Source: Eutreptiella sp. 'Long Island Sound 2002' (Eukaryota; Euglenozoa; Euglenophyceae; Eutreptiales; Eutreptiaceae). Taken from it: a stretch of 64,000 nucleotides of DNA. Position 1 is the stretch's first letter. Each line of letters opens with the position of its first letter. A model generated the notes under the pieces. It was not told the DNA's origin. It ran no database searches and saw only the letters and a list, made by a program, of their open reading frames with translations. Location of the stretch: NCBI GenBank assembly GCA_964036045.1, contig OZ038381.1, forward strand, positions 119,594,843-119,658,842, given 5' to 3'. Both the position numbers and the translations under genes were made by a program. Of this stretch, positions 56,944 through 64,000 are shown piece by piece.

Positions 56944-58747
56944 CACACTGGGGTGTGTCGCTACGTCAACGAAGAACGTAGTGCGGGTAAGTCCCAGAAA
57001 AAAATAGAAATGTAGCCTCGATGGGGCGAAATCTGCTTGATCTGACCTGATTTGGGCTGAATTGGCACTGAATCAGGATGGATGAACCTGAAATGAGTCA
57101 GAATGAGGAGTGACGAACAGTCCTCCGTGCAGTAAAACATTAGGTTAAGGGCTAAAAAGCATGTAAACGTATCGAGAATCGATACCAAACCATGCACTGG
57201 TTGAGAATGAGGTAGATTATTGGTGGATTGAGTGGGGGAATCAAGAGATGGAGTGACATCTCGGCGCTCTGGCACAGTTTAGCTGTCGCGGGCACGCTAC
57301 GGTGTCCTCCACGTACTCTACATCGTGTTAGTCCCGCTTTTCTCGTTCTGAAAAGTGCAGCATGTGCTTCAGATTTGGCGCATCTGGTGGATGATCACAA
57401 GATTCAGCAAGATTGGGAATCAATTTGAGCAGAGATGAAGGAGATGAAACAATCACAGAGAGGGAAAACAAATACAGATGTATTCTGTAGGCCCTAAGTG
57501 AACCACAGGAGGTAGGGATGTTCTTCTGTTCACTTAGTTAGGCACAGATCTTCGAGGAATCAGAGAAGATGACAAGGAAATCAACCTAAGATGAAGGTGA
57601 AATAAAGCGGAATGCCTAGAACTGAAACCACTAACACTTTCGTTTAGACTAGGGTTAATATATATTGTCGTTTATTCAGCTGAGTTATGCTTTCCGGCAC
57701 GTTGGTTCGCGAGCATCCAACAGATTCATTGAAAATGTGGATCATGTGATGATGCATCATGATGGGACATGATAGCCCTGGATCCTTGGCATGTAACGCG
57801 CCGAAGGTTCGCTGAAGGCGCTTTACTGACAGTATATAACTGAGAGACACCGAATAGTTCTTAATTTACAGTGGCGACGGTGTCAATCGACTTGGACAAG
57901 GCCCATCTTTCGATTGAGTCCCACAAGACACTTGGATTCACCATTTTCGACAGTTTCAGGTCGGATTGAGCTCACATTGGCGTGTGCCAAAAAAGCACTG
58001 AAGCTTACGGACTTCAGAGGTTGCTTTTAGAAGTCCCTAGAGCCTCTGTCTGAAGGTTGTCTGAACAATTGACGTCGGGGTTTCGTGCAACAATGGTAGA
58101 ATGAAGGACAAACCTGAGAAATTCAAGGCAAATTTGAGGATCCTGGATCTGAATCTGGACTTTGGCTTCCGCATCACGGCAAATGAAGGTAAGATCTGAG
58201 TTCCTGGCGTCGCATCTGGTGCAGCCAGTACTACAGGGGGTGCCTGTAGGGGTGAATGTCGCTGGCCAGCGTTTTTACTATGTACATTTGCTTCCATCTG
58301 CACGAGTAGCCAAATTCCAAAGATGCACAGACCAACAGAGACAAGATTACCCCGAATCCGCCTGAATTAAGCCTGAGTTTGGTTTTTTCTGAACACGGCA
58401 GCACACTCCGTGGCTTTCGGCAGCGTATCTACGCCTTGTCTGCCGAACGGAGACCAAAGAAAAGTTGATTGACGTCAAATTATCAAACATTCGCAGTTCT
58501 CCACATCATGTTGTAATCAGGAAAAATGAACAGTGGATTGAGCAGAATGTGGTTTTTTCAAGTCGTCAGAACACTCACATTGGAATAAGTGGTCGACGGG
58601 GCGAGGCTGGAGCTTTTGTAGGAGTCGGACATGCAAGGGTTTCGAACCTACACCCTTGAGCCCTAGCGACGAGTGCCATGACGCCCTGGACTAGACGACT
58701 GTTACCCAGATTATGGCGTCGGCGACTCAAGTCACGACGGATCTCCC
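56944..58747. other. Chromovirus 3' non-coding region with possible insertions
   Basis: About 1.8 kb between the chromodomain stop and the LTR lacks genes. A 392-bp LTR-like block (57479-57870) starts TGTATTCTG, has GTATATAAC near 57832 and ends TTTACA, followed by GTGGCGACGGTGTC, which could be a primer-binding site. A tRNA-like sequence lies at 58615-58710. Such an untranslated stretch is unusually long, so nested small insertions are likely. Confidence 0.4.
58615..58710 (-). ncRNA. tRNA-like or SINE-head sequence, minus strand
   Basis: On the minus strand TAGTCCAGGG (58693-58684) fits an A box, and GGTTCGAAACC (58648-58638) is a perfect B box, about 35 bases apart as in tRNA genes. A CAAGGGT/ACCCTTG stem surrounds the B box, but its loop is four bases too long, and acceptor pairing is poor. 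This suggests a tRNA-derived SINE or decayed tRNA rather than a functional gene. Confidence 0.35.
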
Positions 58748-59850
58748 TCAATTCGGCCAAGCACGAATACATGTGACCACCAACCTGTCTGGTGGGGCCC
58801 TCGTACGGCTTGGGGGCTGTAGATCAGCGGCCGAACTCAAAGCTTGGTCCTCATTTGGCACCTGGGCTGGCCTGACCGCAGGAGGGGGGATCGACGGATC
58901 AGCCCTGGAATGTGGCTGCTGAGGGCCGTAAAAGGCTGGATCTCGATTCACCACAGGTCTTTTTCCGTCGCTCTCCACCTGGCTGTCTGGTTTCGACAAA
59001 CAGTCTGTCAGGAGTACGCCAGATTCGGGGTGCTTCTTGAGGAAGTCGATGAACCCCTTGGTGTACCCATGGACAAAAGAATGGGCTGGTTCCCAGTTGT
59101 TGTGACTGGAATCAAAGCCCTCCCACTCACATAGAAATTCCCATTCGCCCTTTCCGTCACGTCTTGCTTCTAAAATCCTCTTGAGTTCGCACTTCCCCCC
59201 TTCGATGACCCGATCGGACAAAAATTTCGAAGTCCAAAAAAGGGGTTTAACCCGATCGTTGGGGGAGGGGATCTCTCTCTTGAGGCGATCGCCCGAAACG
59301 TCAATTTCCCTGCTGACATCCACACGAATCCTCCACCTGTTCTCACCTAGACGCGCTGTAACAGCGAATGGCCCCTCCCACAAGGGAAGAAGCTTATCAT
59401 CTCCGTCCAGGGTGGTTTCGGATTTTCGAAGCCAAACTCGATCATCGACTTCAAAACTGTGGGGGTTTTTTCGGCCTTGATTCTGGACCCAAAGCCAGTC
59501 AGCTTGATGCTTATCGATTAATTTCGAGAGAGTTTTATCTGCTCGTTGGACGTCGTCCAAAAACAACGAAGCATCTTTACAAGGGCGAGGATTATTCAAC
59601 GGCATGTTCCACCAACACTTCTTTCGTCCAAAGACAATTTCATTTGGAGAAAGGCCATGGTACAAAGGCGTGTTGTGGGAACGGCGAAGCAATGCGAAGA
59701 GAACTTCAAGCCAATGGAAATCTTTTTCACTCGCGAGCTCCTTACGAAGCATATTTATAACAGAGCGGCCGGCTCTTTCGCCAGGCAGCGCTCGATGCGA
59801 GTGGATTTCACATCTGAGGTGGTGGATTCCAAGGCGAGCACATAGATCTC
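58748..59850 (-). pseudogene. Chromovirus integrase end and chromodomain
   Basis: The frame entered after a frameshift near 59850 supplies the end of the integrase core (LPGERAGRSV near 59785, with the catalytic Glu) and from 59752 a 334-codon stretch. GLSPNEIVFG (residues 34-43) and a GPF motif (LPLWEGPFAV, residues 122-131) are standard Ty3 integrase tail features. A chromodomain spans residues 187-240 (CELKRILEARRDG, then EFLCEWEGF and NNWEPAHSF), coordinates about 59194-59033. Chromodomains direct integration to methylated-histone chromatin. A disordered Pro/Ser-rich tail follows. Confidence 0.88.
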
Positions 59851-59851
59851 T

Positions 59852-61363
59852 CTACCCTTCGGAGGCGTACTCTTTGCCTGAGTCCGTAACCACCTCGGAT
59901 GGGACGTCCCAACCTCCCATCCAGGTCTGCGCGCACCATTTGGCGGCAGCCTTGCCAGTCATCGACTCGATGTTGCAAGGCAACACCTGAATGTAGCCGG
60001 AATGACGGCACTGAATAAGGAGCACACCATTGACTTTTTTATTCGTCCAATGGCACTCTTCGTCATCGAGTTCACCAAGATAGAAAAAATCACTGGTGAC
60101 TCTGTTAAAGAGGCGCTCCGGAATAGGGTGTGGCCTCAGATGGCCGTGCTTCTTCGCGCTGGGGGGCGTCGAGACAGCACATTGGGCACATCCGGCGGCT
60201 ACTTTCATGCAATGAGTATATAGCCTTGAGCCAAACAACCTATGTTTAATCATCGACCATAATCGACGGCCATGTGCGTGGGGGGACTCCCATTTATGCC
60301 ACCAGTTTAACACTCGGGTGGCCAGGGCGTCTGGTACGCACAATTTACCCTCCATCCACAGCTTCCCCCCATCCAACGAGTACTCAGCATAGATTCCATC
60401 CTTGTGAGCATCTTTGGATTTGAGATTCTCAAAGACCTCTTTAAACATGGAATCATGCAGATAATCGGACGTCCAGTCACGGATGATTAGGGAATCTTTC
60501 GGCAGGGGTGGAGTTTTGGCCGGATCTCGACGCTTAATGCCCTGAATCAACCGAAATCCACTTACACGTCGGGTGTAGTCAAACCGTTTCACACTCCCTG
60601 AGGAGGGATCGGTGACGTTTTCCACGACTTTCAGTGATTTGGTGACGATCTCATGGGCATGCGCCGGATCTGAAAAGGCCGTGATGTCGTGACACGGGCA
60701 TGCGTGCTGTTTAACAGAACATTGCATGCATTCACGTCGGATGAGCTTTTTTTCTTCTTGATCCCACTCGATCACGACGTGGCGGTCCTGCTCCGTACCA
60801 TGGATGTTGGTACTTTGCAGCCCCTCTGAAGCCGGGTAAGCCCATCGGCTCAGAGCATCCGCTACCGTGTTGTGTTTTCCAGGCAAATACGACACATGGA
60901 GGTCAAACAGACTGAGAAATTCGTGCCATCTGGCCCGTCGACCAGCTGGGCTCGCGACAGTATCAATGTGTTCGGTGGCCCAATACTCCAGTGATCGATG
61001 ATCTGTCAGGACCTCGACTCGATTGGTGCCTACCCACGATTGATACTTTTTCAAAGCGCAGATTATGGCGTAGGTTTCTTGCTCACGCGGCGACCATTGC
61101 ATTTGGCGTCGGGCTAGCTTCTGAGACCAAAATGCAAGAGGGTAATGATCACCTGTGGCTTCATCAACCTGTTCAAGGACAGCTCCGATCGCGTACCTAG
61201 AAGCGTCGGTTCTTATGTAGAAGGGTCGGTCGAATTGCGGCACATGCAACGTGGCGACTTCGCAGAGGGCCGCCTTCAAGTGATGGAAGGCCTCCTCGCA
61301 CTCGTCAGTCCACTTGACACGAACCTTTGAACCTGCCTTGCCCGCATCCCTCCCTACCTTCAA
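59852..61363 (-). pseudogene. Chromovirus RNase H and integrase
   Basis: This 503-codon minus-strand frame begins at the RT/RNase H connection. RNase H motifs are YIRTDASRYAIGAVLEQ near residue 50 (Asp), SPREQETYAIICAL near residue 90 (Glu), VLTDHRSLEYW near 118 (Asp) and YLPGKHNTVADALSRW near 158. The integrase zinc-binding end follows, with WHKWESPHAHGRRLW near 368 and HCMKVAAGCAQC near 395, then RVTSDFFYL near 427 (first catalytic Asp) and VVTDSGKEY near 490 (second Asp). The frame ends there because of a frameshift, and the Glu is found in the next frame. Confidence 0.92.
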
Positions 61364-61866
61364 TCATTCAGTGAGTCAGCAGCAAATTTGGCATAATTCG
61401 GCACAAAAGTGTGGTAAAAATTGCAACACCCCAGGAATCCTCTCAATTCCGTGATCGTCTCAGGGCGCTTCCACTTCTGAATAGCGACGAGCTTCCCTGG
61501 ACTGGGTCGTCGGGTGCCATTCTCAAGGAGAGAACAACAAAATTCGACTGATTTTAAAAATAGTTTTCCCTTCTTTGGCCCACAAATCAGCTGATTGGCA
61601 TCAAGAATGTCCAAAACCTGGTTCAGCTGCTTTTCATGTAGGGCCACCAGCTCAGCTTCGGTCAGTCCCTCCCCCTCTGTCGCGATGATTATGTCATCTA
61701 TGTACACACTCACGAAGGCACGAAGCTCAGGATGAGCTGTAAAAAGTACATCCTCCATCATTCTTTGAAAAAACGAAGGGGCGTTCTTCAGGCCCATGGG
61801 CATGACCGTCCACTGGACTGGGCCACATGGCGTGCACATACAGGTGAGAGGTCGGCTGTCCTTCCT
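61360..61866 (-). pseudogene. Chromovirus reverse transcriptase, second half
   Basis: This continues the RT frame after a single in-frame TAG at 61869-61867. Motifs are PVQWTVMPMGLKNAPSFFQR near 61820 (motif B region), VSVYIDDIII near 61710 (catalytic YIDD, about 61704-61693), and the FLKSVEFCCSLL and FLGCCNFYHTF thumb region near 61560-61400. A frameshift near 61370 leads to the RNase H frame. Confidence 0.93.
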
Positions 61867-63801
61867 CTAAGGCATTTGGTGAAAGCCGTGACGGAGATCC
61901 AGCACAGAAAACAAACGACCTCTTGCCCTCTTGGCGATTTCCTCCTCAATGAGGGGCAGGGGGTGTGAATCCGCCTTGGTTTCGGCGTTGAGATTGCGAA
62001 AATCAACAACCATTCCCCAACCATCAATAGTGTTCTGGTCTGCAGGCGGCGGCTTCGGGACTGTGAAGGGTGCACAGCACCATTCGCTGGTCATACAACC
62101 CTCAAGCCCACCAAATTCCCTGAGATTTCTCTCGATTATTTTTCTGAGGATCTCATGTTTATGTCCATGGTTCTCATAAGGACGCTGTTTCTTCGCTTTG
62201 TACCCTTCACGAAGCTCGATGAAGGCTTCACCGAACTGCCCACGGACAGGGGGGTCTTTGATCAACTTCCCCGAAAGGGTTGTGTCCTTCCGTTCCTCAA
62301 AAATCTTGTCTCTTTTCTTGGAACACAATTCAGTGTCCACCTGATCGCCAGGAATTACTGTCGAAAAAACTTTGGCGACTTCTTCGGCCTTGACAGGAAG
62401 AATCTTCTTACCGATGTCCCTAAAAAGGTCCGTATCAACTGCCTCTTGAAGATAGGTGGGTCGAGTGTCGACATTCCAGAGATTCTCTTCGTGATCCAGC
62501 TCCTCGAAAGGATCTATGAAAGCTTCCACACGGGGTTTTTCATAAAAAACTCTGAATTTGCGGCGCGATTTAAAATTTTTCTTCGCCCGTGCACTGAAGA
62601 TTCTTTTCGATGTCGATCGTATTGGGGAAGAGGGAGACGAGGCGGATCCATTTGACGTTGGATCACCTTGGGTATCTGACGGACACAAATCAGAAAAAAT
62701 AGATTCATCATCAGTACCACGCTCAACCTCAGATTCAGACCCAACACAGGAATCAGTACCAGAATCAGCAGAATCAGAGTCAGAAAGCTTTCCATCCACC
62801 AGGAATGCAAGCGAACTCCAGGACCGCTGTGGCAGGGGACCTGTGTCGTCCCTGGCATACAGCTTAATCTTCCTGGGAAGTTCGATGTAATCTACACAAA
62901 TGTCTTGTAATTCCTGAAACCAAGGCTTGTCGTCCCACAAGGGCACAACTAAACTCGCCTGGGTTTTATCTTGCTTGATTTTGTGGATGACCTGCTGGAT
63001 TAAGTGAAACGGAGGATTAATCCATAACTTCTTGTCCCATTTATGGGTCCAAGCGTCGCGAAAGTGCTTGTCAAAGCGCTTGTTCTCGCGGTTAGCAAAG
63101 GCATCATACTGTGGCCAAAAGGAATGGTGTTCAAAAAAATATTCACAAATTGTATCGCGCCATTTGTCGACAACTCTGTAGGATGAAGAGTGCCAGCGCG
63201 AAGGGCGTCGTGGCTGGGAGTCCCTACGAAGACATTCTAACTCTCGGGAGTAATCGGCACTCCCATTCACCTCTGCAATGGTGACATCTTCGCCAAATTT
63301 TGGTGTAACCTTTCGCTTCAAAAATTCTTCTGCACTTTTAAACCCTGCGTGCAAAAAACGAAATTCAGGACGCTCCAAGGGACCTGACTGCAGCAAAAAA
63401 CAACGCCGATGACCTACGGGCGCCACCCTGTTCTTGCTAAGCCAAGGATGGCCCAAGTAAAGGTCATACTTTATGTCGGCACGATAGAAGTAGTCATCCT
63501 TAAGGATAACTTCCTCCACATTACCTTCTTCCCAAAGGTCTTGAGCGACCAAATGAGTGGATATATAACAACCGCGTTGCCCACCTGCGAGAGAATGTCC
63601 AGAAACTCCCTCGAGGGTAACAGGATGAGGCGGCTCAAACACACAGTCGTCGGGTAAGAAAGAATTGGATTGGAGATTTACCTCTGATCCATTGTCACAC
63701 AAACAAGTGGCGAGGTAGAAATTTCCCTTGCGATCGGAGACCCGCAGCTTTGTGACAAACTGACGGGCCCTGTGCTTGGACTGTACACCAACCTCGTCCA
63801 C
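61867..63801 (-). pseudogene. Chromovirus protease, Dam-like domain and RT first half
   Basis: This is a 644-codon minus-strand frame. Residues 25-120 resemble a retropepsin (LCDNGSEVNLQS, where D36-N-G-S replaces the usual D-S/T-G, and YDLYLGHPWLSKN near 112). Residues 210-335 resemble a phage-type DNA N6-adenine methyltransferase: QYDAFANRENKRF near 231, KLWINPPFHLIQQVI near 258 with the NPPF catalytic motif at about 63018-63007, and SLVVPLWDDKPWFQEL near 283. An acidic Ser/Asp-rich linker follows (340-400). RT begins near 510 (WCCAPFTVPKP; MVVDFRNLN at 597; LFSVLDLRHGFHQMP at 630) and ends at TAG. Start is set by the first ATG in the window and may lie further upstream. Confidence 0.85.
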
Positions 63802-64000
63802 TACAACAGAAGGATCCGCTGCCGGATCCAGGGGAGAGGAAACAAGCGACCCTACATCAAGTAGTGGTCGAGAAGGAATCTGGGGATCATGCCTGAAATC
63901 GCCTAGGGAGGGGCGATTTTCGTGGCTCCCCTAGGCGTTCTGACCTCCAGTGGCTGCGTTAACGTTATGGACACAGCCGGATTCATCAACCCACTCATCT
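63802..64000. other. Upstream part of chromovirus pol or gag, incomplete
   Basis: The last 200 bp continue the element but are interrupted by stops in the pol frame. A hairpin with CGCCTAGGG and CCCTAGGCG arms (63900-63908 and 63929-63937) is present. Whether gag ends here cannot be judged from the window. Confidence 0.4.

Larger units (their letters stand above)
56418..64000 (-). mobile_element. Ty3/gypsy chromovirus, minus strand, 5' end outside the window
   Basis: Read on the minus strand from 64000, the element encodes a protease-like region, a methyltransferase-like segment, RT, RNase H, integrase and a chromodomain, then about 1.8 kb of non-coding sequence, a polypurine tract and an LTR. 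The order PR-RT-RH-IN-chromodomain defines the chromovirus branch of Ty3/gypsy. One stop and two frameshifts in pol mean this copy cannot be active as it stands. Gag and the 5' LTR must lie to the right of the window. Confidence 0.88.

Overview
The window is a dense nest of eukaryotic transposable elements and satellite-type repeats. I recognise no ordinary host gene, rRNA, canonical tRNA or CRISPR array. The elements present are non-LTR retrotransposons with an AP-type endonuclease (APE) and RNase H, LTR retrotransposons with 5-bp target duplications, and a chromodomain Ty3/gypsy element. Together with the large arrays they suggest a big, repeat-rich nuclear genome. A green-lineage alga or streptophyte is plausible, but nothing here is diagnostic.

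Left part (1-14.2 kb). A 47-bp satellite of about 169 units fills 1-7945, and each unit can fold into a 14-bp-stem hairpin. A short CAGTGC-rich transition leads into thirteen copies of a 65-bp minisatellite, then the 3' end of a non-LTR element (family C) that ends in a CCTA tail at 9701. From 10038 to 14162 a minus-strand ORF is split by a non-autonomous LTR retrotransposon (10148-13631, 486-bp LTRs, target duplication CAGAC).

Middle (about 14.46-38.1 kb). One giant, T-poor non-LTR element (family A) covers about 20 kb once a nested 3741-bp LTR element (21235-24975, 423-bp LTRs, target duplication AGGCG) is removed. In order it carries a multi-frame ORF1 region, an ATGA-coupled ORF, APE, reverse transcriptase (RT), RNase H and the LINE C-terminal zinc knuckle. 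After pol comes an unusual reading region with a RING finger, proline-rich linkers, a small helical domain and an Ulp1-protease-like domain. Tandemly repeated 3' sequence and a CCTA tail follow.

Right part (38.1-64 kb). AT-rich sequence without genes is followed by a minus-strand integrase fragment (40.8-42.2 kb), a roughly 88-bp minisatellite, purine-rich sequence, and a 262-bp array interrupted by a 667-bp insertion with a 73-bp perfect inverted repeat. A second non-LTR element (family B, 46.4-56.4 kb) was invaded by a 5'-truncated family C element (50240-53734). That insertion is flanked by two 1078-bp copies of the same family B sequence, which looks like an exceptionally long target-site duplication. 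Element B is cut at 56417 by a minus-strand chromovirus running past the window end. The chromovirus pol carries a DNA N6-adenine-methyltransferase-like segment between protease and RT.

All coding regions are broken by frameshifts and stops. At least ten in-frame stops are TGA, against three TAG or TAA, as expected from CGA-to-TGA decay of methylated repeats. The most unusual candidate system is the post-pol RING plus Ulp1-like module of family A, whose Ulp1-like and helical domains recur in swapped order in family C.
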